A stretch of 11,055 nt of DNA from JBOGIG01 sp050742455 (GTDB taxonomy: Bacteria; Actinomycetota; Acidimicrobiia; Acidimicrobiales; JBOGIG01): the NCBI GenBank assembly GCA_050742455.1, contig JBOGIG010000072.1, positions 1-11,055 on the forward strand. The letters run 5' to 3'. Made by a program: the position numbers and the translations under genes. Shown here in pieces: positions 6,244 through 11,055 of the stretch. Position 1 is the first letter of the stretch. The number at the start of each line of letters is the position of its first letter. The notes below the pieces were generated by a model. That model did no database searches and was not told the DNA's origin. It worked only from the letters and a program-made list of their open reading frames with translations.

Positions 6244-6410
6244 GAGAAACCCCCAAATTCCTGGCACTGGTGGATCGTTCTGCCGCTGATGGCGTCTCCA
6301 AAAACTTTTTCAAAATATCGCTAAAGGTTCTCAACGACGTGGCCGACGATAAAGAGGTACGAGTAGGCCTGGCGGCCGAGCGAGAGGCATCGGAGAACTC
6401 GTGGAGGTAG
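6225..6410 (+). CDS. Possible small ORF or lost 5' end of the cyclase gene
   Basis: A plus-strand frame without stops runs from 6189 to TAG 6408-6410. Its translation past 6240 is protein-like and charged (for example KNFFKISLKVLNDVADDKEV and VGLAAEREASENS). It lacks a normal start: ATT 6225 would give 61 residues, GTG 6270 would give 46, and neither has a Shine-Dalgarno. It overlaps the cyclase GTG at 6401 by 10 bases. The codons are more AT-rich (AAA, TTT, ATA) than those of its neighbours. Either it is a small gene coupled to the cyclase, or it is the original N-terminus of the cyclase cut off by a frameshift near 6395: joining the frames gives a smooth helix-like AAEREASELVEVVETAD. It may also be non-coding. 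Confidence 0.3.
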   Translation: MSTTAVGETPKFLALVDRSAADGVSKNFFKISLKVLNDVADDKEVRVGLAAEREASENSWR

Positions 6411-8020
6411 TGGAGACAGCCGACATGGGTCGTGGCGACCTGGTAGTTGGGGTAATGACCGCCCTGAACCAGGCCCGGGCCGGCGCTGGTCGTTCCCCCC
6501 ACCTCGACGACATGGCCGAATGCGACATGATGGCCGCCCTCCTAGACGGCCTCCTCGCCCCTGCCCCCGGCGCCCCTGCCCCCGGCGCCCCTGCCCCCGG
6601 CGATCTGGCGGCCCAGTTGGCCAAATGGGCCTCCACCGCCCGCTCCGTCCAGGACGCCGTGGCCGACCTCACCATCCTGCGCGAGGTCCTGCACACAACG
6701 CCTGGCCTGCACACAGCGCCTGGCCTGTACGCCGTGTTCGATGCCGCCATGATCAGCGTGGCCGAGTCCATGACCTCCCGCCTGGCCGAAGAGGCCCTCC
6801 TTGACCCGCTGACCGAGCTGGGCAACAGGAGAGCCCTGGACTTCCATCTGGATCGGGCAGTGGCCATGATGGGCAGGTCCGAGACCCCGATCAGCGTTGT
6901 TTCCGTCGATCTCGACGGACTCAAGCAGATCAATGACACCCAGGGCCACCAGGCCGGTGACGAAGCCCTGACCGGCCTCGCCCACGCCCTCAATGTTTGC
7001 CTGCGCGATGCCGATGGCGCCTACCGGGTGGGTGGAGATGAATTCGTGGTGGTGCTCATCGGCACCCCGCCAGGAGATGTCGCCACCGTGATGGACAGGG
7101 TGGTCGCGGCCGGGGCTCCCAGGTTCAGCTGGGGTGTGGCCAGCGCGCCCATGGGGTTGGTCGACCACGCCAGCGTGGTCGAAGCCGCCGACCGCCAACT
7201 CTACGAGCGCCGCCGTCACGAGCGACGTCCCTCCGTGGCCGCCCGGTTGGCCAGTGCCTTCGCGCCGGTGCGCTCCGGGGCAAAGCTGACCCTGGCCGCC
7301 GCTGCCGGGGCGGCCATCGCCCTGGCCCTGGCCGTGTCCCAGTCCACCCCGGCTTACCCACCCATGGGCCTGGCGCCCAATGCCGGTGGTCCCATCCCCA
7401 ACGGCGGTGGGTCATCTGGCGTCGCTCCGACGTCGGGCGCCAGCGGCAGGTCCACCGGGACCGCCACTGGCGGCTCCACCCACACGGCGGGGCGGGACCT
7501 CGTCGGATCGTCGTCGGACTCCTCCTCGGTCCTGGCTCTCCGGTCCCCGTCCCTGGTACCGACCCTGCTCCCGATCCAGTTCGGGTCGCCAGGATCCGTG
7601 GTGGCCGCTTCGTCCACACACCCGGTCACGGCAGTGTCCCCCGTGTCGCTCCCGGCTCCCGGCTCGACCGGCACGACGCCACCGGTCCCGGGGTCAGGCC
7701 ACCTGACTAAGCCCCCCCCATCAAGCCATCCGGGGGGCAATGTACCCGATCAGACATCCACGATTGGTGCCCTGCCCGTTGGATTTACCGCCGCCGCGGC
7801 CCTCCCCTCCGCCAGCCACGGTCACGGCCACGGCTGGGGCCATGAGCAGAGCCCCGGCCCCGGTCACGAAGGCCACGGCCACGGCCACGGCCACGCCTGG
7901 GGCCATGAGCAAAGCCCCGGCCCTGGTCACGAAGGCCACGGCCACGGCTGGGGCCATGAGCAGAGCCCCGGTCACGACGGCCACGGCCACGGCTGGGGTC
8001 ACGGTCACGGTCACGGCTGA
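6401..8020 (+). CDS. Membrane diguanylate cyclase with His-rich C-terminal repeats (539 aa)
   Basis: The product makes cyclic di-GMP from GTP. The GGDEF domain spans about 134-277: DPLTELGNRRALDFHLDRA, metal Asp170 and guanine-contact Asn178/Asp187 in DLDGLKQINDTQGHQAGD, the intact active-site loop GGDEF (211-215), and an inhibitory I-site R202-x-x-D205 exactly five residues before it. The N-terminal 130 residues are helical-looking, match nothing I recognise, and contain an Ala/Pro/Gly repeat (52-67). After a run of arginines (270-295) comes one hydrophobic segment (about 296-313). By the positive-inside rule the cyclase is cytoplasmic and the rest is outside. That tail is Gly/Ser/Thr/Pro-rich (314-472) and ends in four GHGHGWGHEQSPGPGHE-type repeats with 20 His in the last 67 residues. 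GTG 6401 is chosen for GGAG 5 bases upstream; ATG 6425 is an alternative. The His tail may bind metals (inference). Confidence 0.85.
   Translation: MEVVETADMGRGDLVVGVMTALNQARAGAGRSPHLDDMAECDMMAALLDGLLAPAPGAPAPGAPAPGDLAAQLAKWASTARSVQDAVADLTILREVLHTTPGLHTAPGLYAVFDAAMISVAESMTSRLAEEALLDPLTELGNRRALDFHLDRAVAMMGRSETPISVVSVDLDGLKQINDTQGHQAGDEALTGLAHALNVCLRDADGAYRVGGDEFVVVLIGTPPGDVATVMDRVVAAGAPRFSWGVASAPMGLVDHASVVEAADRQLYERRRHERRPSVAARLASAFAPVRSGAKLTLAAAAGAAIALALAVSQSTPAYPPMGLAPNAGGPIPNGGGSSGVAPTSGASGRSTGTATGGSTHTAGRDLVGSSSDSSSVLALRSPSLVPTLLPIQFGSPGSVVAASSTHPVTAVSPVSLPAPGSTGTTPPVPGSGHLTKPPPSSHPGGNVPDQTSTIGALPVGFTAAAALPSASHGHGHGWGHEQSPGPGHEGHGHGHGHAWGHEQSPGPGHEGHGHGWGHEQSPGHDGHGHGWGHGHGHG
6557..6601. 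repeat. 15-bp perfect repeat, 3 copies, in the cyclase N-terminus
   Basis: GCCCCTGCCCCCGGC occurs three times without mismatch (6557-6571, 6572-6586, 6587-6601), encoding the Ala-Pro-Ala-Pro-Gly linker repeat of the cyclase (residues 53-67). Confidence 0.9.
6688..6723. repeat. 18-bp tandem repeat, 2 copies, in the cyclase N-terminus
   Basis: Two 18-base units (6688-6705 and 6706-6723) differ by one base. They encode the repeated hexapeptide core L-H-T-[T/A]-P-G of the cyclase (about residues 97-108), shortly before the GGDEF domain. Confidence 0.8.
7817..8017. repeat. His-rich coding repeat array at the cyclase 3' end
   Basis: Residues 473-539 consist of repeats about 45-63 bases long, each a run of GGCCAC (Gly-His) units, then Trp-Gly-His-Glu-Gln-Ser-Pro-Gly, with length changes in multiples of three (15, 17 and 21 residues, then a final partial copy). 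Silent differences between copies show that the array is not freshly made. Confidence 0.85.
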
Positions 8021-8046
8021 CCCCTCAAACCAGGGCCGGGGGGCGG

Positions 8047-8658
8047 TCACCAGCCCCGGTCGATCCACTCCTGAAGGTGGGGCCGCTCCGAGCCGATGGT
8101 GGTGTCGACGCCGTGGCCGGGCATCACGATGGTGTCGGGCGCCAGAGGGGCGAACAGACGCCTGTCGATCGACTCGATGATGGCGGGAAAGTCCCCCCCC
8201 GGAGCCGCCGTGTTGCCCGGCCCACCGGGAAATAGGGTGTCACCACTGAACAGCACCGGCGAGCCCTCCAGTAGGAAGCACATGGACCCGGGGGTGTGGC
8301 CCGGAGTCAGCAGGGTGTGGAGCTTGAGACGCCCGACCGTGATGACCGAGTCGTCCTCCAAGACGAAATCGTAAGCGGGCAACATCGCAGCATCGGCGGC
8401 CGCCACTCCCACCTCGATGCCTGCGTCGCGCACCGCCGGCACAGCCTGGATGTGGTCCCAGTGCCCGTGGGTCTCCAGGACCTGGCGCACGTTGAGGCGC
8501 CGGCACAACTCCAAGAGCTTGTCGTGCTCGTTGGCCGCGTCGAGCAGTGCCGCCTCGCCCGTCTGCTTGCAGCGTAGGACGTACACGTTGTTGTCCATAG
8601 GACCCACGACGAGGTGGTGGATCTCGGCTTGGCTGTCTTCAAAGTGGTACTTGACCAT
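8047..8658 (-). CDS. Metallo-beta-lactamase-fold hydrolase (glyoxalase II-like, 203 aa)
   Basis: The MBL superfamily two-metal site is complete: H64-G-H66-W-D68-H69 (THGHWDHI), His121 in TPGHTPGS, bridging Asp140 in FSGDTLFPGGPG, and His182 in MPGHG. This layout and the 203-residue length match the stand-alone glyoxalase II-like group (COG0491), thioester or other ester hydrolases in the cytosol; the substrate cannot be told. The N-terminus HHLVVGPMDNNVYVLRCKQTGEAALLDAA is typical. The gene converges with the cyclase gene (26 bases between stops) and is divergent from the acyl-CoA dehydrogenase. ATG 8658 has no Shine-Dalgarno; TATGTT and TACTAG boxes lie close upstream, so a very short leader or leaderless message is likely. 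With an acyl-CoA dehydrogenase next door, an acyl-thioester role is possible but unproven. Confidence 0.9.
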   Translation of the reverse strand: MVKYHFEDSQAEIHHLVVGPMDNNVYVLRCKQTGEAALLDAANEHDKLLELCRRLNVRQVLETHGHWDHIQAVPAVRDAGIEVGVAAADAAMLPAYDFVLEDDSVITVGRLKLHTLLTPGHTPGSMCFLLEGSPVLFSGDTLFPGGPGNTAAPGGDFPAIIESIDRRLFAPLAPDTIVMPGHGVDTTIGSERPHLQEWIDRGW

Positions 8659-8678
8659 ACGGTCTAGTACAACATAGG
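8651..8678 (+). promoter_or_regulatory. Possible promoter of the acyl-CoA dehydrogenase gene
   Basis: TTGACC (8651-8656) and CATAGG (8673-8678) are 16 bases apart on the plus strand. The -35-like box is good and the -10-like box weak. The predicted transcript would start near 8685 and leave a leader of about 46 bases before GTG 8731. The element overlaps the start of the divergent hydrolase gene. Confidence 0.3.
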
Positions 8679-8730
8679 AAAGCGCCGGGTGCCGCTAGCC
8701 CATCCGGCATTACTCAAGGGGAACCCCGAC

Positions 8731-9846
8731 GTGAACTTCGCCTTTTCCGAGGAGCAGGACGAGCTGCGCAAGTCCGTGCGCCGCTTTCTGGACGACAAGT
8801 CGCCCATCAGTGAGGTCCGACGCCTGATGGACGGAACCGAAGGCTACGACCCGGCGGTGTGGTCCCAGATGGGATCCCAGCTCGGTCTCCAGGGCCTCAT
8901 TATCCCCGAGGAGTTCGGCGGCTCGGGCTACACCTACGTGGAGTTGATCGTGGTGTTGGAGGAGATGGGACGCTCCCTGCTGTGCGCGCCGTATTTTGCC
9001 ACCGTGGCCCTGGCCACCAACGCCATCCTGGCCTCGGGGGACGCCGGTGCGGCCAAGGACTACCTGCCTGACATCGCCTCCGGATCCACCGTTGCCACGC
9101 TGGCCTTCACCGAGGACAACGGTCGTTGGGACGCCGCTGGCATCGAATGTGCGGCAAGCGCCGATGGCGATGGCTGGAAGCTGGATGGACACAAGATGTT
9201 CGTCATCGACGGGCACGTGGCCAACCTCATCGTGGTGGCGGCCCGCACGGCCAAGGGAGTAAGCCTGTTCGCAGTCCAGGGCGATGCCTCAGGCCTGGAG
9301 CGCAAGGCCTTGTCGACGATGGACCAGACCCGCAAGCAGGCCCGGCTGGAGTTCAGCTCCACCCCGGCCCGCCTGATCGGGACCGAAGGCGAGGCCGAAG
9401 CCGTCCTGACCACGACGCTGGACCTGGCCGCGGTGGCACTGGCCGCCGAGCAGGTCGGCGGGGCGCAGTGCTGCTTGGACATGAGCGTGGAGTACGCCAA
9501 GGTCCGGGTTCAGTTCGGACGACCCATCGGCAGCTTCCAGGCCATCAAGCACAAGTGCGCCGACATGCTATTGGAAGTGGAGTCGGCCAAGTCGGCCGCC
9601 TACTACGCCGGCTGGGCCGCGGCCGAAGACTCCGACGAGTTGCCGGTGGTGGCCAGCCTGGCCAAGGCTTACTGCTCGGACGCCTACTTCCACGCCGCGG
9701 CGGAGAACATCCAGATCCACGGCGGCATCGGATTCACCTGGGAACACGATGCCCACCTGTACTTCAAGCGGGCCAAGTCTTCCGAGTTGCTTCTCGGTGA
9801 CCCCACCTATCACCGCGAATTGCTGGCCCAGCGCATCGGGATTTAG
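8731..9846 (+). CDS. Acyl-CoA dehydrogenase (FadE-like, 371 aa)
   Basis: This flavoprotein introduces a 2,3 double bond into an acyl-CoA and passes electrons to ETF. The fold is read from the N-terminal helix FAFSEEQDELRKSVRRFL, LGLQGLIIPEEFGGSGYTYVELIVVLEEMGR (51-81), the flavin-contact strand LAFTEDNGRW (124-133), LDGHKMFVIDG (151-161), the C-terminal signature RVQFGRPIGSFQAIKHKCADM (259-279) and QIHGGIGFTWEHDAHLYFKRA (328-348). Glu240 in LAAEQVGGA sits where isovaleryl-CoA dehydrogenase and actinobacterial FadE proteins keep the catalytic base, and no YEGT-type loop is present. The substrate is unknown; steroid or branched-chain acyl-CoAs are possible, and some FadE proteins of this type need a partner subunit not seen here. 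The frame opens at GTG 8689, but GTG 8731 has AAGGGG at good spacing and starts at the family N-terminus. Confidence 0.9.
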   Translation: MNFAFSEEQDELRKSVRRFLDDKSPISEVRRLMDGTEGYDPAVWSQMGSQLGLQGLIIPEEFGGSGYTYVELIVVLEEMGRSLLCAPYFATVALATNAILASGDAGAAKDYLPDIASGSTVATLAFTEDNGRWDAAGIECAASADGDGWKLDGHKMFVIDGHVANLIVVAARTAKGVSLFAVQGDASGLERKALSTMDQTRKQARLEFSSTPARLIGTEGEAEAVLTTTLDLAAVALAAEQVGGAQCCLDMSVEYAKVRVQFGRPIGSFQAIKHKCADMLLEVESAKSAAYYAGWAAAEDSDELPVVASLAKAYCSDAYFHAAAENIQIHGGIGFTWEHDAHLYFKRAKSSELLLGDPTYHRELLAQRIGI

Positions 9847-9875
9847 AAGGCTCGGCCCATGCTTGGGTAGAGGGT

Positions 9876-9912
9876 CGGTTGGAATAAGCCAGGAACAGTA
9901 ACGAGCCAACCG
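9876..9912. terminator. Weak inverted repeat after the acyl-CoA dehydrogenase gene
   Basis: CGGTTGG (9876-9882) and CCAACCG (9906-9912) form a 7-bp stem with a 23-base loop and no T run. It could end transcription of the dehydrogenase gene, but the loop is long and the call is weak. Confidence 0.25.
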
Positions 9913-9946
9913 TTCCCGTACGAGGAGCGGAGGCGGCCACCTTTGA

Positions 9947-9958
9947 TATCATGTGATA
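9947..9958. promoter_or_regulatory. Inverted repeat over the vapBC -10 (candidate operator)
   Basis: TATCA, two bases, TGATA. The -10-like TATCAT (9947-9952, five of six consensus bases) is part of it, and a start near 9959 leaves a short leader that holds AAAGGAG before ATG 9974. RHH antitoxins bind such sites with their toxin to repress the operon, so autoregulation is the natural reading. No good -35 is seen. Confidence 0.55.
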
Positions 9959-9973
9959 ACAAAGGAGCTGGAG

Positions 9974-10195
9974 ATGGCAAACCTGCTGGTCCGTGACATA
10001 CCTGAAAACGTTGTGGCGGCCTTGGATGCCCGCGCCGGACGCCTGGGGCTCTCGCGCAGTGAATACTTGCGCCGCCGGTTGGCCCAGGAGGCCATGATGC
10101 TCGAGGGCTCCGTCAGCACCGATGACCTCGTCCAGTTCTCGCAGGCGTTCGCCGACCTCGCCAATCAGGAGGTGATGGGCCAGGCGTGGGAGTGA
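9974..10195 (+). CDS. vapB: VapB/FitA-type ribbon-helix-helix antitoxin (73 aa)
   Basis: Residues 3-37 (NLLVRDIPENVVAALDARAGRLGLSRSEYLRRRLA) form a ribbon-helix-helix domain: a short basic beta strand, helix 1, the Gly-Leu-Ser turn, then helix 2. The acidic C-terminal part (about 44-73) would bind and block the toxin. The frame is open from GTG 9953, but ATG 9974 is preferred because AAAGGAG stands about 6 bases upstream and the RHH strand begins right after the Met. It precedes the PIN toxin with a GTGA overlap. This is a different antitoxin family from the Phd-type gene at 3542, so the two modules are not recent copies of one another. Confidence 0.88.
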   Translation: MANLLVRDIPENVVAALDARAGRLGLSRSEYLRRRLAQEAMMLEGSVSTDDLVQFSQAFADLANQEVMGQAWE

Positions 10196-10641
10196 CGTCA
10201 TCCTGGCTCATCGACAAGTCGGCGCTCGTCCGTCTCTCAGCGAGCCCTGACGCGGCCACGTGGGCGACAAGGATTGAACGCGGACTGGTGAGGATCGCGA
10301 CGGTCACGCGCCTCGAGGTCGGCTACTCGGCCCGATCGGGGCCGGACCTGCGTTCCTGGATGGCGCGGCCACCGTTGTCGGCGCTGCCGATCGAGTACCT
10401 CACCCCAGCTATCGAGGATCGCGCCGTCGAGGTCTTGGGTCTGCTCGCCGACCGTGGCCGACACCGCGCTCCGTCGATACCCGACCTGCTCGTCTCGGCC
10501 ACAGCGGAGCTCGCTGGTCTCACTGTTTTGCACTTCGACAAGGACTTCGACATCATCGCCGGGATCACAGGCCAGTCGGTAGAACGCCTAGCGGAAGTGG
10601 AAGGCGGCCGCTGACGCTCGGAGGCTCCGTCAGCACCGATG
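10097..10641. repeat. 28-bp imperfect direct repeat bracketing vapC (10097-10124, 10614-10641)
   Basis: The stretch 10097-10124 inside vapB matches 10614-10641, just past vapC, at 25 of 28 bases; GGCTCCGTCAGCACCGATG is identical in both. The similarity stops after that. The second copy may be the remnant of a duplicated vapB, or a recombination scar. Confidence 0.7.
10192..10614 (+). CDS. vapC: VapC PIN-domain ribonuclease toxin (140 aa)
   Basis: The acidic PIN residues are in place: Asp8 in SWLIDKSALVRL, Glu42 in VTRLEVGYSAR, Asp98 in SIPDLLVSATAEL, and Asp116/Asp118 in VLHFDKDFDIIA. These fit a Mg-dependent RNase of the VapC/FitB type, whose usual partner is an RHH antitoxin, as here. GTG 10192 is preferred because it overlaps the antitoxin stop as GTGA; GTG 10186 is in frame and would add two residues. 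The enzyme appears intact. A 28-base copy of a segment of vapB begins at its stop codon (10614-10641). Confidence 0.88.
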   Translation: MTSSWLIDKSALVRLSASPDAATWATRIERGLVRIATVTRLEVGYSARSGPDLRSWMARPPLSALPIEYLTPAIEDRAVEVLGLLADRGRHRAPSIPDLLVSATAELAGLTVLHFDKDFDIIAGITGQSVERLAEVEGGR

Positions 10642-10681
10642 CCTGAGAGTGGTGAGGACCTACAAGGACCTGGCGCCATGC

Positions 10682-10710
10682 TTGAGACGGGGCCCTGCGC
10701 TGGCTATTGT
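10682..10710 (+). promoter_or_regulatory. Sigma70-like promoter of the downstream RNA
   Basis: TTGAGA (10682-10687), a 17-base spacer and TATTGT (10705-10710) match -35 and -10 consensus at five and four of six bases with ideal spacing. It is the best-formed promoter of the window. Transcription would begin near A10717, within the structured region, and no protein gene starts at a normal distance. Confidence 0.6.
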
Positions 10711-10716
10711 GTGGGC

Positions 10717-10932
10717 ACCAGAGAAAGGAGGTGGTCCAACTGATTGAACAAAGTTGCGGGACCCTGGAGGTGGCTGGCCGCTAGGCGGCAAGCTGGACCA
10801 CCTGGTTATTCCCAGCCAGACACCGACCGTCGCTCCTGATCGGGGCTGGTCCCACTCGATGTAACACGGGATAGGCGGTTTCTTTCCGGCAATTACTCAA
10901 CAGTTTCGGGGGCGCTGCGGCGCCCCCGAAAC
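10717..10932 (+). ncRNA. Candidate structured RNA or leader between promoter and terminator
   Basis: About 215 bases lie between a promoter and a strong hairpin. Helices that can be drawn: AGGTGGTCCA (10729-10738) with TGGACCACCT (10794-10803), 10 perfect pairs; GCCGC/GCGGC (10777-10781 with 10785-10789); CCAGCC (10812-10817) with GGCTGG (10844-10849), enclosing CCGA/TCGG (10823-10826 with 10840-10843); and TCCC/GGGA (10850-10853 with 10868-10871). AGAAAGGAGGTGGTCC (10722-10737) can pair with the whole actinobacterial 16S 3' tail, with one G-U pair. A reading frame of 14 codons (CTG 10740 to TAG 10782-10784) follows that Shine-Dalgarno and ends in the GCCGC hairpin. It is either a free small RNA or an attenuator-type leader for a gene past 11055. 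I do not recognise the family. Confidence 0.5.
10903..10932. terminator. 13-bp perfect hairpin (terminator-like, both strands)
   Basis: GTTTCGGGGGCGC (10903-10915), loop TGCG, then its exact complement (10920-10932). It is very stable and symmetric, so it could work in either direction. No T run follows, which is common among terminators of high-GC actinobacteria. Confidence 0.7.
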
Positions 10933-10942
10933 GCGTCAACCC

Positions 10943-10988
10943 TGCCCAGTGGACCTTGCCCCCCCGTGGACCCCGTGCCCAGTGGACC
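10943..10988. repeat. 13-bp direct repeat, 2 copies 33 bases apart
   Basis: TGCCCAGTGGACC occurs at 10943-10955 and 10976-10988, with a shorter GTGGACC between them. Nothing else is recognised from 10933 to the window end: no coding frame with a ribosome site and no RNA gene. Confidence 0.6.
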
Positions 10989-11055
10989 CTTGGCCATGGG
11001 CAATCCCGGCAGGTCACGTAAGGCAGGTGATCCCCGTTAGCGTTGTATCCGTGCT

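Noticed and set aside
6331..6993. 220-residue minus-strand open frame rich in Ser, Ala and Arg
   Set aside because: Antisense to the cyclase N-terminus and GGDEF core, which carry clear motifs on the plus strand.
7817..8017. CRISPR-like array from the evenly repeated GGCCAC blocks
   Set aside because: The repeats are in frame, continuous with the cyclase, and have no unique spacers.
8009..8022. GGTCA-CGGC-TGACC hairpin as terminator of the cyclase gene
   Set aside because: The stem is only 5 bp, overlaps the stop codon and has no T run; chance is likely in this repeat.
7721..8068. Minus-strand frame with Val/Ala repeats that looks like membrane segments
   Set aside because: It is the complement of the Gly-His repeat; the apparent hydrophobic repeats result from reading the array backwards.
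10722..10737. Fragment of a 16S rRNA gene on the minus strand
   Set aside because: Only the last ~16 bases resemble the 16S 3' end, and nothing further matches rRNA; it is better read as a long Shine-Dalgarno.
10781..11017. 78-residue minus-strand frame
   Set aside because: It crosses the perfect hairpin at 10903-10932 and the structured region, lacks a ribosome site and has no recognisable fold.

Overview
The DNA is GC-rich with strong G/C third-position bias, GTG starts, many ATGA/GTGA start-stop overlaps and several candidate leaderless starts. The genes (SufU-type SUF pathway, 3Fe-4S ferredoxin with a BphA4-type reductase, FadE-like acyl-CoA dehydrogenase, two PIN-toxin modules) suggest a high-GC actinobacterium. 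A lineage such as Acidimicrobiia is a guess. It reads as a chromosomal region with accessory insertions.

Layout. Positions 1-247 (minus) hold the N-terminal part of a type IV prepilin-like protein with an unusually long, arginine-rich leader made of hexapeptide repeats. Positions 347-1297 (minus) encode an HMG-CoA lyase with all catalytic residues. Positions 1383-6221 (minus) hold an iron-sulfur gene set, in transcription order sufC, sufS, then (after an interruption) sufU, a 3Fe-4S ferredoxin and an FAD-dependent ferredoxin reductase. The interruption is a Phd/PIN toxin-antitoxin pair on the plus strand (3542-4143) between sufS and sufU. It has its own operator-like palindrome, and related short direct repeats flank it. 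sufB and sufD are not here: upstream of sufC lies a divergent unit instead.

That divergent unit (plus) is a possible small ORF followed at 6401-8020 by a diguanylate cyclase. The cyclase has an intact GGDEF motif and I-site, a single membrane helix, a low-complexity tail predicted outside the cell and a C-terminal histidine-rich repeat. A metallo-beta-lactamase-fold hydrolase (8047-8658, minus) and an acyl-CoA dehydrogenase (8731-9846, plus) are divergent. A second toxin-antitoxin pair (RHH VapB / PIN VapC, 9974-10614) follows, with a palindrome over its -10 region.

The last 440 bases carry no convincing protein gene. They contain a sigma70-like promoter (10682-10710), a structured stretch with an exceptionally long Shine-Dalgarno sequence paired to an imitation of the 16S rRNA 3' tail, and a perfect 13-bp terminator-like hairpin (10903-10932). 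This looks like a stand-alone RNA or a leader/attenuator.

A theme across the window is short in-frame tandem duplication. At least seven arrays occur; five expand coding low-complexity segments and two duplicate gene ends including the stop codon. SufU carries a further low-complexity insertion that is not an exact repeat.
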